DNA of 64,000 nucleotides from Alkalihalobacillus sp. LMS39 (GCF_022812285.1 NZ_CP093300.1:2790001-2854000), one strand, 5' to 3'; counted from the stretch's first letter, positions 25,305 through 36,398 are shown. Notes: generated by a model not told the origin, from the sequence alone. Numbers and translations: made by a program.

Positions 25305-26663
25305 TTATCCAATTTGATAAACAGGTTGTGGCTCCTGTAATTTCTCCACAATTTCTTCTTCTCCATCTTCTGCATTAATAAATATTCTAAAGGTATCTTC
25401 TCCTAATACACCGTAAAATTCATAACACAGGACTTCTTCTCCTATTTCATTACGAATGATCGCGATATGATCTTCCATCACTTCAAGTCGAGGGTTTAAC
25501 CTTTCCATCGCTTCTTCCATCGTAATTTCTGGCTCAATATTTTCTCGTTCATCATGATGGTTGATTAAATAATCCATTGCCTCATATGCGATGACATCAC
25601 CATCGTCAAGCGCAACTTCAACAACAATCGAATCTGCGTATACTCTAACATTTTCTTGAACATAGGCAAACTCAAAAGCACCAATTGAATCATATTGAGC
25701 ACTGTCCACAATTTGCATGCCCTCAATTCCATTTTGTTCTAAAAATTCTTTCGCTCGTTCGCCGGCTTCATTTAAACTAATATTTTGTTCTGAAATTTGA
25801 CGGTCCTGCAAAAACCAAATTGGATGCCCACCCTGTCGTGTCATCCCCATATAAAAATGGGTTTCATGGTTCGGGTCATCAATCGTAAAGTTATAAGCTT
25901 TATAAGCTAATCCATTTCCTGTTTCAGCAGTTGAAACTTCAACTTGACCGTTCACTCCGATAAAATCGAGCGCTTTTTGTTTTGCTTCTGTTTCAGAAAC
26001 TTCTGGACCATTTAAACGCTCTTTGAGACGCTCGGACTCGTTCACATTCATTTGTGAAAATCCAGCACCCCATTGCGTTTCACTGTATCCTTTTACAGTC
26101 TCATTTACAACTTCAAACCCATTAATGACAGCATTGTCCAAAGGCTCACCTTGTGCCGCTGCTAATTCCATATCAATATCTAACCAACGTAAATCATTTT
26201 GTAGTAATGTTGCTTGTGCTCTTCGTAACTCTTGTTGGATTTCTTTTGAGCATTCGTATAACTCTTCCATTAGCTCATATTCTTCATCAGAAATTGGGTC
26301 TTTGTCTAAATCTCGTACAGCCGTTTTATAGCTGAATCGACCAACGTTATATAAGAATTTTTCCGTTTCGCTTAAAGGCAACATCCCTAATGGAAGTTCA
26401 CCTAGCTGACTTTGGGCTAATGATGTCACTCGCCATACATCAGCTAATTTAGGGGATAATGTTTGTCTTGTGTTCATCGCTAACACCGTACCAAGGTCTT
26501 CTTCTAGCTGGTCGACATGATAAACTAAGTTATGAAAGGCACGTTGATAGTTATTTTCTGCTTGTATGGACAAGAGTTGTGCTTGTTGTTGTTCATTATA
26601 TCCCCATATTCCTGTTGCTACGATTCCAATTGCGAGTACTCCTATAATAATTGAACGTATCAT
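25305..26663 (-). CDS. ypeB: Spore germination protein YpeB
   Basis: YpeB is needed for SleB localisation and stability in spores; it sits in the spore inner membrane. The 452-residue protein has one N-terminal membrane anchor, about residues 2-21. A long helical domain follows, and then repeated PepSY-like segments in the C-terminal half (KQKALDFIGVNGQVEVSTAE, AGERAKEFLEQNGIEG, EEAMERLNPRLEVMEDHIAI). It lies 21 bases downstream of sleB and is probably co-transcribed from the candidate SigG promoter. Confidence 0.95.
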   Translation of the reverse strand: MIRSIIIGVLAIGIVATGIWGYNEQQQAQLLSIQAENNYQRAFHNLVYHVDQLEEDLGTVLAMNTRQTLSPKLADVWRVTSLAQSQLGELPLGMLPLSETEKFLYNVGRFSYKTAVRDLDKDPISDEEYELMEELYECSKEIQQELRRAQATLLQNDLRWLDIDMELAAAQGEPLDNAVINGFEVVNETVKGYSETQWGAGFSQMNVNESERLKERLNGPEVSETEAKQKALDFIGVNGQVEVSTAETGNGLAYKAYNFTIDDPNHETHFYMGMTRQGGHPIWFLQDRQISEQNISLNEAGERAKEFLEQNGIEGMQIVDSAQYDSIGAFEFAYVQENVRVYADSIVVEVALDDGDVIAYEAMDYLINHHDERENIEPEITMEEAMERLNPRLEVMEDHIAIIRNEIGEEVLCYEFYGVLGEDTFRIFINAEDGEEEIVEKLQEPQPVYQIG

Positions 26664-26684
26664 CTAATTGTCACCTCCACAAAT

Positions 26685-27833
26685 TTAGTTACAGAATATA
26701 TGTTTTCCAATGCGTTTGATTTGTGGTCTTGACCAAATCCAACCTGAGGTCGCGGTATCTGGGTTAAAATAATACGTCGCCCCACCAGATGGGTCTTGGC
26801 CGTTTAATGCATCAAGAACGGCTCTTCTTGCATTATCATCTGCACCTAAGTTAATTTGCCCATCGGCTACCGCTGTAAAAGCTCTCGGCTCGTAAATGAC
26901 ACCAGAGACTGTATTTGGAAAGGTCGGGCTATTAATTCGGTTTAAAATTACTGCTGCGATTGCCACTTGACCAATATAAGGTTCTCCTCTTGCTTCACCA
27001 TAAACAGCTTGAGCCATAAGCTGTAAATCTGCATCTGAAAACCCACTAGGGACATTCATTGCTTTTTGGGCATTAATCTCGTTGCCTTGTTCTTCTGGTT
27101 GTTCCTCGTAAGGAACAGGCTCTTCGGGTGTTGCTTGTTGTTGGTCTTGCTGTTCTTGTTCTTGTGCTTGCTGTTGGTCTTGCTGTTGCTGGCCTTGTTG
27201 CTCTTGTACTTGCTGCTGGTCTTGCTGTTGCTGGCCTTGTTGCTCTTGTGCTTGCTGCTGGTCTTGCTGTTGCTGGCCTTGTTGCTCTTGCGCTTGCTGC
27301 TGGTCTTGCTGTTGCTGGCCTTGTTGCTCTTGCGCTTGTTGTTGGTCTTGCTGTTGCTGACCTTGCTGCTCTTGCGCTTGTTGTTGGTCTTGCTGTTGCT
27401 GACCTTGCTGCCCTTTGTCAGTGGCAGAGCCCTTTTCCCCTTTTTGGATATGAAGTGGGGTATTCCCGTAATGTGTGAATTTTCTTCCTTCTTGAAGTGC
27501 TTTATGAACAAATTCTTTGTCATAATTTGTTGCACGTTCTAACATGTCTTTCATTTTCGGGCCGACTAAACCGTCAACATCTAACCCAAATTGTTCTTGG
27601 AAATTACGTACAGCCCAATATGTGCTCCATCCAAACACACCATCAATTGTTCCGTTATAATAACCGTTATACTGCAGTCTTGCTTGAAGCTCTACAACAT
27701 CATCACCTGTAGCACCACGTTGAATAATTTGATCAGAAAATGCAAAGGCTGTGTTTCCTGCCGTACTCGTTATCATTAAGATTGTAATGATAACAATAAG
27801 GGGGTATTTCACCTGTTTCATCAAACCAGTCAT
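26685..27833 (-). CDS. sleB: Spore cortex-lytic enzyme SleB with glutamine-rich repeat linker
   Basis: SleB is a lytic transglycosylase that degrades spore cortex at germination. In order it has a signal peptide (about residues 1-33), a peptidoglycan-binding domain near 35-100 (GATGDDVVELQARLQYNGYY), then a Gln/Asp-rich linker. That linker has about six 14-residue repeats of QQGQQQQDQQQAQE, near residues 141-234. The hydrolase_2 catalytic domain at 265-382 has MAQAVYGEARGEPYIGQVA, AAVILNRI and GATYYFNP. Most SleB linkers are far shorter. The ATG at 27833 is chosen because AAGGAGG lies upstream; ATG 27863 precedes that SD. Confidence 0.94.
   Translation of the reverse strand: MTGLMKQVKYPLIVIITILMITSTAGNTAFAFSDQIIQRGATGDDVVELQARLQYNGYYNGTIDGVFGWSTYWAVRNFQEQFGLDVDGLVGPKMKDMLERATNYDKEFVHKALQEGRKFTHYGNTPLHIQKGEKGSATDKGQQGQQQQDQQQAQEQQGQQQQDQQQAQEQQGQQQQDQQQAQEQQGQQQQDQQQAQEQQGQQQQDQQQVQEQQGQQQQDQQQAQEQEQQDQQQATPEEPVPYEEQPEEQGNEINAQKAMNVPSGFSDADLQLMAQAVYGEARGEPYIGQVAIAAVILNRINSPTFPNTVSGVIYEPRAFTAVADGQINLGADDNARRAVLDALNGQDPSGGATYYFNPDTATSGWIWSRPQIKRIGKHIFCN
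27131..27411. repeat. 42-bp tandem repeat inside sleB
   Basis: About six and a half units of a 42-bp in-frame repeat, seen on the plus strand as recurring TTGCTGTTGCTGGCCTTG blocks. Units differ only at a few synonymous positions (GCTGGCC/GCTGACC, TGTGCT/TGCGCT) and one Ala-to-Val change. This indicates recent unit duplication. It produces long open shadow frames on both strands. Confidence 0.92.
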
Positions 27834-27892
27834 GTTGTTATAAACCTCCTTACGAATTTTCATGATTCATTGACAAGACCATTTCGTATGGA

Positions 27893-27922
27893 TAGTGTTT
27901 GTTAATGATCAAATTTTATACA
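27893..27922 (-). promoter_or_regulatory. Candidate SigG promoter of sleB-ypeB
   Basis: Minus-strand TGTATA (27922-27917) and AACACTA (27899-27893) with a 17-base spacer resemble the forespore SigG consensus (TGNATR and CATACTA). It lies about 60 bases before the sleB ATG. SigG control of sleB is known in B. subtilis. Confidence 0.45.
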
Positions 27923-28035
27923 ATTTCGGTTAAATCCTAGTTACATTCCCTTAGAAAATTATTTAAATAAAAGCAAAAAGTTATGTTCTAACCTATACTT
28001 ATCCTTTATATCCTTTTTACAGAGGAGGGATGAAC

Positions 28036-28290
28036 ATGAGCAACAAAAAAAGATTAGAAAAACTCAATAATGAAGCTTATGAAATAATGGAGTTAATGAC
28101 GAACCCAAGAAAACAAGTGGACATGGACTCGGACAAAGCACGATTAACGATTGACAATCTATCAAGGGCGGTAATGGCACTTATTGGAGAAATAAATGAG
28201 CAGTCAATAAAACCAGAGCGAATTGACTATATCGAGGAAAAAGTTGGAGAGGCCTTATACTTAACAACAGGAAAGGAAAAAGTGTTTTAA
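28036..28290 (+). CDS. Small conserved-looking protein of unknown function
   Basis: An 84-residue, mainly helical, charged protein starting MSNKKRLEKLNNEAYEIMEL, with no membrane segment, cysteine motif or recognised domain. It is a credible gene: AGGAGGG lies 6 bases before the ATG at 28036, codon use is like the neighbours, and it stands divergently from sleB with a shared intergenic region. The ATG at 28030 directly abuts the SD and is less likely. It is followed by repeat B2. I do not recognise the family. Confidence 0.7.
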   Translation: MSNKKRLEKLNNEAYEIMELMTNPRKQVDMDSDKARLTIDNLSRAVMALIGEINEQSIKPERIDYIEEKVGEALYLTTGKEKVF

Positions 28291-28311
28291 TAGTAATTAG
28301 TCCTGTCGGTA

Positions 28312-28516
28312 TCTCATTTTTTGCGGTCATAGCAGCCGTTATTTGTGAACATGATACGGGTTTCCGTTTTTTAGCGGCCACAGGAGCGCTTATTCACGCA
28401 AAAGCCACTCTATTCCTAGCAATTTATTATGATTAACTGCTCCTGTGTCCACCAACGTTCCAAAACGCTAGCAATGTTCACAGATAACGGTTTTCATGAC
28501 CGTTTACTTACCATAA
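28312..28516. repeat. Repeat family B, copy 2 (MITE-like)
   Basis: About 205 bp, closely similar to 14525-14730 over its whole length. The terminal inverted repeats GCGGTCAT...CCGTTATTTGTGAACAT pair with ATGTTCACAGATAACGG...ATGACCGT. Internal ACAGGAGC pairs with GCTCCTGT. It lies just after the 28036-28290 gene, in the 419-base gap before metH, together with a terminator. Confidence 0.85.
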
Positions 28517-28563
28517 CATTAGCAGCGCAATGTTACCCACAGGTCGACGTTTCCTAAACAATC

Positions 28564-28605
28564 AAAAAAACTCCTCTCCGTTTTAAAAAACGGAAAGAAG
28601 GTTAA
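28564..28605 (-). terminator. Terminator of the methionine operon
   Basis: Minus-strand CTTTCCGTTTTTTAAAACGG forms a stem extended by CTTCT/AGGAG-type pairing and is followed by seven T residues, about 105 bases after the metH stop. Confidence 0.7.
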
Positions 28606-28709
28606 AAAATGAACAGATGGATTTATATTGAATGTAAAGAAAGTTTTTTTACAAATACCAAGTTGTTTCAAACCATTATCTTCACAAACAAATCTAAACC
28701 CCTTGATTT

Positions 28710-31700
28710 TTAATACACGTTAAAATAGCGGCCTTCCGGATGAGCAAACACCATCGCTGTGACGGAAGCTTCTGGTTCCATCATAAATTCTTCGGTTAAC
28801 TGAATGCCAATTTTTTCAGGCTGTAATAACGAGAATAATTTTGCTTGGTCTTCTAAATTTGGACATGCCGGATACCCATATGACACACGAACCCCTTGAT
28901 ATTTAGCAGAAAAGCGATCTTGCATTGTAAAATCAACAGAGTCAGGGAAACCCCATTGATCTCGCATTAATTGATGTGTCCGTTCGGCAAACCCTTCAGC
29001 AAGCTCTAGGGCAACAGCTTGAATTAAATGACTATATAAATAATCACCTTCATCTTTTGCAATCGTTGCTTTTTCGCGAACACCATGCCCTGCTGTTACT
29101 GCAAAAAATCCGACATAATCCATTTCTCCTGAAGAAACTGGACGAAGATAATCAGCTAAACATAAATACGGTGCTTTCTTTTGCCGTGGGAACGTAAACC
29201 GTTCAATTTCAGTTTGTTTATCTACCGGGTTATAAATAATAATGTCATCCCCGTCTGCTTGTGCAGGAAAAAACTGATACATTGCATGAGCTTTTAATAA
29301 ATCTTCTTGTTTTGCTTTCATGAGTAGCTCGTCAATTTTTTCTTTTAATTGAACTGCTTTTTCATTTCCTTCTTCTAGCAATCGACTTACTTTCCCTTGT
29401 AATCCAAGGTGTTTTCCCATCAGCATTTGCAAATTAACGTAAGGCTCTAAATGCGAAATTTTATATTGTCGTAAAATATGCGGTTGTAAATCTTTCGGTT
29501 TGTAAACCGGAACTGTTGTTGATACATCTGAGCGCACTGGAACAACAACATCTTGACCTTCTGGCGTTTGAACTTCCTCTTCTGGGACAATGGCTGTTTT
29601 CGCAGCGATCATTTTATCAAGTTCTTCTTGTTTAACTAATTTGTTAGCAAGGTCTAACCCATTCATCGCATCTTTGGCATATAGCACAACACCATCATAT
29701 TCTGGCGAAATTTTATTATCCGTAAACTTACGTGTTAATGCTGCCCCTCCGACTAAAATCGGAATTGAGATATTTTGTCCTTTTAAATCTTGAGCTGTTA
29801 ACACCATTTGTTGAGCTGATTTCACAAGTAATCCGGACAAACCAATTGCATCAGGTTTTTCTCGTTTTACAGCCTCAATGAGTTCATTTGACGTCACTTT
29901 AATTCCTAAGTTTACAATTTTAAAACCGTTGTTACCTAAAATAATTTCAACGAGGTTTTTCCCAATGTCGTGAACATCCCCTTTAACCGTCGCTAAAATA
30001 ATTTTTCCTTTCCCGTTGTCATCAGCTTTTTTCTCCATATAAGGCTCTAAATAAGCAACAGAGGCTTTCATCACTTCGGCACTTTGTAATACTTCTGCCA
30101 CAATCAACTCATTACTATTAAACAAACGACCAACTTCATCCATCCCTACCATAAGGGGACCATTAATAATTTCTAATGGGTCTTGGAATTTTTCTAAGGC
30201 CAGCTTCAAATCTTCCACTAAACCTTCTTTTGTTCCTTCTACTATATAAGTCGCTAGTCGCTCTTCTAAAGGAAGATTTGATGTTTCTACTTTCTTTTCT
30301 GCTTTTTTCCCACGATAAAATGCAGTAAATTCAGCAAGTGTTTCATCATTCGTCTCAAATAATAATTTATCGGATAACTGCTTTTCATTCGCTGGGATAG
30401 AGGCATATCGTTCTAGCTTTTCAGTGTTAACGATCGCATAGTCTAGCCCTGCTTGCGTACAGTGGTATAAATAAACGGCATTTAACACTTCACGGCCTAC
30501 AGGAGGTAATCCAAAGGAAACATTACTTACACCAAGAATCGTTAAACATTCTGGTAAGGCTTCTTTAATTAAGCGGATGCCTTCCACTGTAGCATTAGCA
30601 GAACCAATATATTGTTCATCTCCAGTACCTACCGGGAATACTAATGGGTCAAAAATAATATCACTCGGTTTTAATTTATATTTATGGACTAATAAATCAT
30701 ATGAGCGTTTTGCTACTTCTAGTTTTCTTTCTGCTGAGACGGCCATTCCCTTCTCATCGATCGTTCCAACGACAACAGATGCGCCGAAGCGATGAATGAG
30801 CGGGACGATTTTTTCAAATCGTTCTTCTCCATCTTCTAAATTAATCGAATTGATAATAGCTTTCCCTTGAGAATATGTTAACGCCTGCTCAATAACTTCT
30901 TCATCTGTTGAATCGATCATGAGAGGAACTTTCACTTTGTTTACAACAAATTTCAAGAAATGTTCCATATCTTCTAGCTCTTCTCGGTCCGGATCAGCTA
31001 GACAAATATCAATAACATGTGCCCCACGTTTCACTTGAGCTCTTGCAATTTCAGAGGCTTCTTCATATTTCCCTTCTGCAATTAATCGTTTGAATTTACG
31101 GGAACCAATGACATTTGTTCGTTCTCCTACAAATAAAGGACGCATACTGTCATCATAAATTAATGGTTCGATCCCTGATACAGCATGACTTCTTCGTTCA
31201 TGTCGTTGTCTTGGCTTAAACTCTTTTACCGCTTCTTTAATAGCCGTAATATGGGCTGGTGTAGTCCCACAACAACCTCCAACTACATTTAACCAACCTT
31301 TTTCAGCAAAAGCAGCTAGCTTTTTCGCTAAAGATTCCGGTGACTCATGATAGTGACCTTCCTCATCGGGTAACCCGGCATTAGGATAACAACTAACGAA
31401 TGATGAAGCTAAATCAGATAACGAGCGTAAATGGTCTTGCATAAATTCCGGACCTGTCGCACAGTTCAATCCAACAACTGTCGGTTGCATATGCTCTAAT
31501 GATAAATAAAAGGCTTCAATATTTTGCCCAGCTAGTGTTGTTCCCATCGGCTCAATCGTTCCAGAAACGATGATTGGCATCTTAATGTTTAAATCTGAAA
31601 ATACTCTTTCAATCCCTAAATATGCGGCTTTGACATTTCTCATATCTTGACTTGTTTCTAATAGAAGCAAGTCAACGCCACCTTTAATTAATCCGCGCAC

Positions 31701-32144
31701 TTGCTGTTCATATGCCTCTACCAGCTTTTCAAATGTAACACCGCCAGTAACAGATAATGATTTTGTCGTTGGGCCCATTGCGCCCGCAACAAATCTTGGC
31801 CATTCTTCAGTTGAAAATTCGAGGGCTGCTTTTTTTGCCAACTGGGCCGCTTTAATATTTAGTTCTTCCGCTAAATGTTGTAAATCATAATCTTCTAAAA
31901 CAATATCAGTTGCCCCAAATGTATTCGTTTCGAGAATATCCGCCCCTGCTTCTAAGTATGCACGATGAATATGTTCAATGACATGTGGAGCGGTTATATT
32001 TAAGTATTCATTACAGCCTTCATATTCTTCACCGCCAAAATCATCAGCCGTTAAATCAGCTTGCTGCAACATCGTCCCCATCGCACCGTCTATTAGTAAA
32101 ATTCGTTTTTCTAAGTGTTGTTCAAACAAAGTTTTTCCCATCAT
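28710..32144 (-). CDS. metH: Cobalamin-dependent methionine synthase
   Basis: MetH methylates homocysteine from 5-methyl-THF through methylcobalamin. At about 1144 residues it has all modules in order. The homocysteine-binding barrel runs from about 10-310 (DGAMGTML, and the zinc-ligand [10 protein letters not shown]). The pterin domain is at about 350-610 ([13 protein letters not shown]), followed by the B12 cap. The B12-binding domain has GDVHDIGKN near residue 725, with the lower-ligand His. The C-terminal SAM reactivation domain has [18 protein letters not shown] 32144 has AAAGGA upstream. It is the last gene of the S-box operon. Confidence 0.96.
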   Translation of the reverse strand: MMGKTLFEQHLEKRILLIDGAMGTMLQQADLTADDFGGEEYEGCNEYLNITAPHVIEHIHRAYLEAGADILETNTFGATDIVLEDYDLQHLAEELNIKAAQLAKKAALEFSTEEWPRFVAGAMGPTTKSLSVTGGVTFEKLVEAYEQQVRGLIKGGVDLLLLETSQDMRNVKAAYLGIERVFSDLNIKMPIIVSGTIEPMGTTLAGQNIEAFYLSLEHMQPTVVGLNCATGPEFMQDHLRSLSDLASSFVSCYPNAGLPDEEGHYHESPESLAKKLAAFAEKGWLNVVGGCCGTTPAHITAIKEAVKEFKPRQRHERRSHAVSGIEPLIYDDSMRPLFVGERTNVIGSRKFKRLIAEGKYEEASEIARAQVKRGAHVIDICLADPDREELEDMEHFLKFVVNKVKVPLMIDSTDEEVIEQALTYSQGKAIINSINLEDGEERFEKIVPLIHRFGASVVVGTIDEKGMAVSAERKLEVAKRSYDLLVHKYKLKPSDIIFDPLVFPVGTGDEQYIGSANATVEGIRLIKEALPECLTILGVSNVSFGLPPVGREVLNAVYLYHCTQAGLDYAIVNTEKLERYASIPANEKQLSDKLLFETNDETLAEFTAFYRGKKAEKKVETSNLPLEERLATYIVEGTKEGLVEDLKLALEKFQDPLEIINGPLMVGMDEVGRLFNSNELIVAEVLQSAEVMKASVAYLEPYMEKKADDNGKGKIILATVKGDVHDIGKNLVEIILGNNGFKIVNLGIKVTSNELIEAVKREKPDAIGLSGLLVKSAQQMVLTAQDLKGQNISIPILVGGAALTRKFTDNKISPEYDGVVLYAKDAMNGLDLANKLVKQEELDKMIAAKTAIVPEEEVQTPEGQDVVVPVRSDVSTTVPVYKPKDLQPHILRQYKISHLEPYVNLQMLMGKHLGLQGKVSRLLEEGNEKAVQLKEKIDELLMKAKQEDLLKAHAMYQFFPAQADGDDIIIYNPVDKQTEIERFTFPRQKKAPYLCLADYLRPVSSGEMDYVGFFAVTAGHGVREKATIAKDEGDYLYSHLIQAVALELAEGFAERTHQLMRDQWGFPDSVDFTMQDRFSAKYQGVRVSYGYPACPNLEDQAKLFSLLQPEKIGIQLTEEFMMEPEASVTAMVFAHPEGRYFNVY

Positions 32145-32177
32145 TAACCTTTCCTTTCTCGTGTAAACCAAACAAAC

Positions 32178-34043
32178 TTACCTTTCTTCGGCTAACGATT
32201 CTTGTTTTAGTAGTTGTTGTAATTGAACTTTATTATGAATATATTGTGCTAATTCTACGGTCATTTCATAGCGTAAAAACGGTGTAATTAAGTATATCCC
32301 GTTAAACAAATCAAATGCTGTATCAATTAAAGATTTCGCAATGGCGATTCCTTCTTGCTGTGCTGCTTCACGGTCTTCACCACATCGAGCCATAACGGCA
32401 CGAATTTCATCTGTTAATTTTATACCAGGCACTTCATTATGCAAAAATTCAGCATTTCTCGTCCCTGTAAGAGGCATAATGCCAATATAAATCGGTTTAC
32501 TTATGTGTTTCGTCGCTTCATGAATGTCGATTAATTGCTGTTCGCTATATACAGGTTGACTCATAAAATAGTCCGCCCCACATTGAATTTTCTTTTCTAA
32601 TCGTTGCACCGCTTTTTCTATATGTCTTACATTTGGGTTAAACGCAGCCGCAACAGAAAATGATGCTTTTTGCCCTAATGATTTTCCTGAAAAAGAAACC
32701 CCTTCATTTAATTGTTTAATTAAACGAATTAAGTCAAACGATGTTAAATCATAAACAGAAGAAGCACCAGGGAAGTCTCCAACTTTTGTTGGGTCCCCTG
32801 TAATAGCTAACACTTCATTAATACCTAATGTATGAAGACCCATAAGATGAGATTGTAGGCCGATTAAATTTCGGTCTCTACACGTAATATGCACGAGCGG
32901 TTTAGTTCCAACTTGCTGTTTTATTAACGAACCAAGTGCCATATTATCTATACGCGGAGACGCTAAAGAGTTATCCGCTAATGTGATAGCATCAATCCCG
33001 GCATCAGATAGTTTTTTTGCTCCTACCATAAATTTCTCAATTGATAATTGCTTTGGTGGGTCTAATTCAACAATAACAGATGTTCTTTTCGTGACAAGAT
33101 CAGCAAGTCGCTGTTTTTGCTCTGGCCCTTTTATTTCCATGCGATTTGTTGTTTTTGATTTTAATTCTTTTGTAGTGACTGGTTGTAAGTGAGCAATCGC
33201 TTCGGCCATCGCCGCAATATGCTCTGGCGTTGTACCGCAACAACCCCCTAGTAGGCGAACCCCTTCTTTTCTAAACTTCTCAGCACTTTCTCCAAAATAA
33301 GCAGGATTGGATTGATAAAAAAAGCGTCCATCTCGATAATCCGGTAAACTCGCATTTGGGAAGGCTGATAACATCATGCCATCTTGAAGCGGAACTTCCT
33401 CAAACGACCGAAGCATATGGTATGGGCCCATTCGACAATTTAAACCGACGATGGACGCACCAAGATTTTGTAATGTATGGAACGCATCTGCTACTTTTAT
33501 CCCACCATGAAGAACACCAACATCCCCTAAAGACACTTGAGCAATAATCGGAATATCCGTCATACTACGAATAAAAGAAACAGATTGCTGAATTTCCTCA
33601 AAGTCATAATACGTTTCAAGTAATAGACAATCAATACTATCTGTTTCTAGTAATGTAACAACTTGCTGCTGTAGGCTTTTAACGATATCATCCATGGATA
33701 TATTTTGTTTTTGAACACCACGAATACCACCAATCGTCCCTGCTACATATACATCTTTGTTTCTTGTTGCTTGCTTAGCAATCTTGACTGCCGCCTCATT
33801 CAGTTGATTCACTTTATTTTCAAGTCCATACTTTGCAAGTTTTATTTCATTTGCAGCATATGTATTCGTTTGTATGAAGTTGGCACCAGCCTTAATATAT
33901 TGTTCATGCACATGACGTACCATTTCTTCGTTCGTAATGTTTAACTCTTCGTAACAATAATCAACCCCTTGTGAGTAAAGAAGGGTTCCCATTGCTCCGT
34001 CTCCAATGATAATCTTGTGTTTTAAATCTTCCAACAACCCCAT
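32178..34043 (-). CDS. yitJ: Bifunctional homocysteine S-methyltransferase / methylenetetrahydrofolate reductase
   Basis: A two-domain fusion of about 621 residues. The N-terminal homocysteine methyltransferase domain (about 1-300) has [10 protein letters not shown] and the zinc-binding [13 protein letters not shown] near residue 277. The C-terminal MetF domain (about 330-610) has [31 protein letters not shown] and MSQPVY, for FAD-dependent reduction of methylene-THF to methyl-THF. It would feed MetH with methyl-THF. ATG 34043 has AAGGAG 8 bases upstream. The fusion is the known Bacillus YitJ arrangement, so it is not an artefact. Confidence 0.95.
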   Translation of the reverse strand: MGLLEDLKHKIIIGDGAMGTLLYSQGVDYCYEELNITNEEMVRHVHEQYIKAGANFIQTNTYAANEIKLAKYGLENKVNQLNEAAVKIAKQATRNKDVYVAGTIGGIRGVQKQNISMDDIVKSLQQQVVTLLETDSIDCLLLETYYDFEEIQQSVSFIRSMTDIPIIAQVSLGDVGVLHGGIKVADAFHTLQNLGASIVGLNCRMGPYHMLRSFEEVPLQDGMMLSAFPNASLPDYRDGRFFYQSNPAYFGESAEKFRKEGVRLLGGCCGTTPEHIAAMAEAIAHLQPVTTKELKSKTTNRMEIKGPEQKQRLADLVTKRTSVIVELDPPKQLSIEKFMVGAKKLSDAGIDAITLADNSLASPRIDNMALGSLIKQQVGTKPLVHITCRDRNLIGLQSHLMGLHTLGINEVLAITGDPTKVGDFPGASSVYDLTSFDLIRLIKQLNEGVSFSGKSLGQKASFSVAAAFNPNVRHIEKAVQRLEKKIQCGADYFMSQPVYSEQQLIDIHEATKHISKPIYIGIMPLTGTRNAEFLHNEVPGIKLTDEIRAVMARCGEDREAAQQEGIAIAKSLIDTAFDLFNGIYLITPFLRYEMTVELAQYIHNKVQLQQLLKQESLAEER

Positions 34044-34064
34044 GTGCTCCACTCCTTCTCTTTC

Positions 34065-35225
34065 TTAGGAATTTTCAAGTTTTTCAAATGCTTGCGTAAA
34101 ATCCGTTATGATATCATTCACATCTTCAAGGCCAACGGATAATCGAAGCAAGCCATCTTGAATTCCTCTTTCTTCTCTCTCTTCTTTTGACATTGCGGCA
34201 TGTGACATCGTAGCCGGATAAGATAATATAGATTCTACCGCTCCTAAACTTACCGCAAATACCGGTACCGTCACATGTTCAACAAACTTTTTGACTGCTG
34301 CTTTATCTTTTAATTCAAAAGACAACACGGCGCCAGCTCCAGATGCTTGACTTTTTTGCAAAGCATACCCAGGATGATGTTCTAAACCAGGATAATAAAC
34401 ATGTTTTACATGGTGTTGTTTTAATAGCCACTCCGCGATTTGTTGGGCGCCTTTTGTCGAATGGTTCATGCGAACAGATAATGTTTTCATGCCCCGCATT
34501 ACTAGCCAGCAATCTTGAACTCCTAAAATCGCTCCAAACGAATTTTGTAAGAAAGCCAATTCTTCCGCTAATTGCTCATCTTTCACGACAGCTAAGCCAG
34601 CCAAAACATCACTATGTCCTCCAATAAATTTCGTAGCACTATGCAGGACGATATCGACGCCTAACTCTAACGGACGCTGAAGTGCTGGTGTTAAAAATGT
34701 ATTGTCTAAAAAGGTTAAACATTGGTGTTTTTTCGCAATCGCGACAACACCTCGTATATCGGTAATTTTTAATGTTGGGTTAGAAGGAGTTTCCATATAA
34801 AGCAATCGAGTATTTGCTTGAATGCTTTTCTCGACGTCATCTAAGTTCGTCATATCTACAAACGTATGGTCAATTCCAAGTCGTGTTAACACTTTGGTCA
34901 CAAGGCGGAACGTCCCACCATATACATCATTTGTTAACACGACATGGTCTCCTTTTGACAATAACATAAACGCCGTTGAAATCGCCGCCATACCTGACGC
35001 AAAGGCAAAACCTCTTTTTCCCCCTTCTAATTCGGCAATCGTTTCTTCTAACGCTTCTCTTGTTGGATTCCCTGATCGACCATAATCATAATTTCCAAAA
35101 GAATCAAACTCAAATTGATGAAAAGTAGAAGCATGCTGAATCGCAACACTAACCGCTCCTGTCGATTTGTCTACTTTATGGTTGTTATGCAGCAATTTGG
35201 TTTCAAACGAAAATGATTCAGTCAT
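34065..35225 (-). CDS. metC: Cystathionine beta-lyase
   Basis: A PLP enzyme that cleaves cystathionine to homocysteine, pyruvate and ammonia. The 386-residue protein is a Cys/Met-metabolism PLP family member with YDYGRSGNPTREALE near residue 46 and FASGMAAIS. It has the lysine site HSATKFIGGHSDVLAG near residues 192-207 and the C-terminal SVGLEDVNDII. Family homology alone cannot separate beta-lyase from gamma-synthase. The second position after metI (overlap ATGA) matches B. subtilis metI-metC. Confidence 0.9.
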   Translation of the reverse strand: MTESFSFETKLLHNNHKVDKSTGAVSVAIQHASTFHQFEFDSFGNYDYGRSGNPTREALEETIAELEGGKRGFAFASGMAAISTAFMLLSKGDHVVLTNDVYGGTFRLVTKVLTRLGIDHTFVDMTNLDDVEKSIQANTRLLYMETPSNPTLKITDIRGVVAIAKKHQCLTFLDNTFLTPALQRPLELGVDIVLHSATKFIGGHSDVLAGLAVVKDEQLAEELAFLQNSFGAILGVQDCWLVMRGMKTLSVRMNHSTKGAQQIAEWLLKQHHVKHVYYPGLEHHPGYALQKSQASGAGAVLSFELKDKAAVKKFVEHVTVPVFAVSLGAVESILSYPATMSHAAMSKEEREERGIQDGLLRLSVGLEDVNDIITDFTQAFEKLENS

Positions 35226-36340
35226 TTTGCTTCCTCCTCTTCAACAAACTGAAAAGCTTGTTGTAAATCTTCAATTAAATCTTTACTATTTTCGATTCCA
35301 ACAGAAAAACGGAGCAGGCGATTACAAACCCCATTTGCTAAGCGGACTTCTTCAGGAATGTCAGCATGTGTTTGAGTTGCAGGATATGTCATCAAGCTTT
35401 CAACCCCACCTAAACTTTCAGCAAAGGAAATAAGTTGTAATCGCTGAAGAAAAGGATTTACCCATTTTTCTTCTTTAATTCGAAATGATATCATGCCACC
35501 TCGGCCTGGATATAAAACATCAATAACATTATTATGTTGTTTAAGGTACGCTGAAATTTCTTTTGCATTTTTTTCATGTTGTTCCATCCGTAATGCCAAT
35601 GTTTTCATGCCACGTATTAATAACCACGAATCAAAGGCTGACAATGTTCCACCAATACCATTATGGTAATACGCAATTTTATCACATAATTCTTGTCCTT
35701 TTCCGACAATTAAACCTGCGATCACATCATTATGGCCACCTAAATATTTTGATGCACTATGAATCACTATATGAGCACCTTCTACAATTGGCTGTTGTAA
35801 TAGCGGGGTGTAAAACGTGTTATCTACAATGAGAAGAAGATTGTGTTTCTTTGCTATTTTTCCTAATGCTTTGATATCCGCTTCTTGCATAAGGGGGTTT
35901 GTAGGCGTTTCAATAAATAATGCTTTTGTTTTCGTCGTAATCTTACTTTCAAACTCTTCTAAGTTTCTAGGGTCACTATATGTAAATTGAAGGCCCCATT
36001 TTCTCCAACCTTGTTCAAACAAGCGATAGCTACCCCCATATAAATCTTGAGAAGCAATAATTTCATCTCCTTGTTCAAACAATGAAAAAACCGTTTGAAT
36101 GGCAGCCATTCCTGAACTACAGGCAAACCCACGATCACCTTCTTCAAGTGTAGCAATCGCTTGTTCTAACACTTCACGTGTTGGATTTCCTGTTCGAGCA
36201 TAATCATATCCAGTTGATTCACCGATCCCAGTATGGCGGTAAGCTGTTGAAAAATAAACCGGTGTATTGACAGCTCCTGTCCGTTCACAAATGCGATTCC
36301 CAATTTGGACTAATGTCGTTTCAAGTTTATCTTTATTCAT
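35222..36340 (-). CDS. metI: Cystathionine gamma-synthase / O-acetylhomoserine thiolyase
   Basis: A PLP enzyme that joins an activated homoserine to cysteine (or sulfide). The 372-residue protein has YDYARTGNPTREVLEQ near residue 45, GFACSSGMAAIQT and the PLP lysine in HSASKYLGGHNDVIAG near residue 190. It also has the C-terminal RFSVGIENSKDLIE. ATG 36340 follows GAGGAGG. It is the first gene after the S-box, so it is repressed when SAM is plentiful. It opens the metI-metC-yitJ-metH operon. Confidence 0.92.
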   Translation of the reverse strand: MNKDKLETTLVQIGNRICERTGAVNTPVYFSTAYRHTGIGESTGYDYARTGNPTREVLEQAIATLEEGDRGFACSSGMAAIQTVFSLFEQGDEIIASQDLYGGSYRLFEQGWRKWGLQFTYSDPRNLEEFESKITTKTKALFIETPTNPLMQEADIKALGKIAKKHNLLLIVDNTFYTPLLQQPIVEGAHIVIHSASKYLGGHNDVIAGLIVGKGQELCDKIAYYHNGIGGTLSAFDSWLLIRGMKTLALRMEQHEKNAKEISAYLKQHNNVIDVLYPGRGGMISFRIKEEKWVNPFLQRLQLISFAESLGGVESLMTYPATQTHADIPEEVRLANGVCNRLLRFSVGIENSKDLIEDLQQAFQFVEEEEAK

Positions 36341-36362
36341 GTTTGTTTTCCTCCTCAACTAT

Positions 36363-36398
36363 TAAAAAACCCTTCTTCTTAAAAATAAGAAGAAGGGT
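36363..36398 (-). terminator. S-box expression-platform terminator
   Basis: Minus-strand ACCCTTCTTCTTA, loop TTTTTA, AAGAAGAAGGGT followed by TTTTTTAAT, directly before the metI SD. Its 5' arm can alternatively pair with GAAGAAGA just after the aptamer, giving the antiterminator. Confidence 0.9.

Noticed and set aside
27131-27411. Possible CRISPR array
   Set aside because: The repeats are contiguous with no unique spacers and encode an in-frame protein linker.
27056-27542. Long leucine/valine-rich and Ser/Asn/Lys-rich open frames on both strands
   Set aside because: They are shadows of the 42-bp tandem repeat in sleB; a repeat whose length is a multiple of three keeps all frames open. No SD or family signal.
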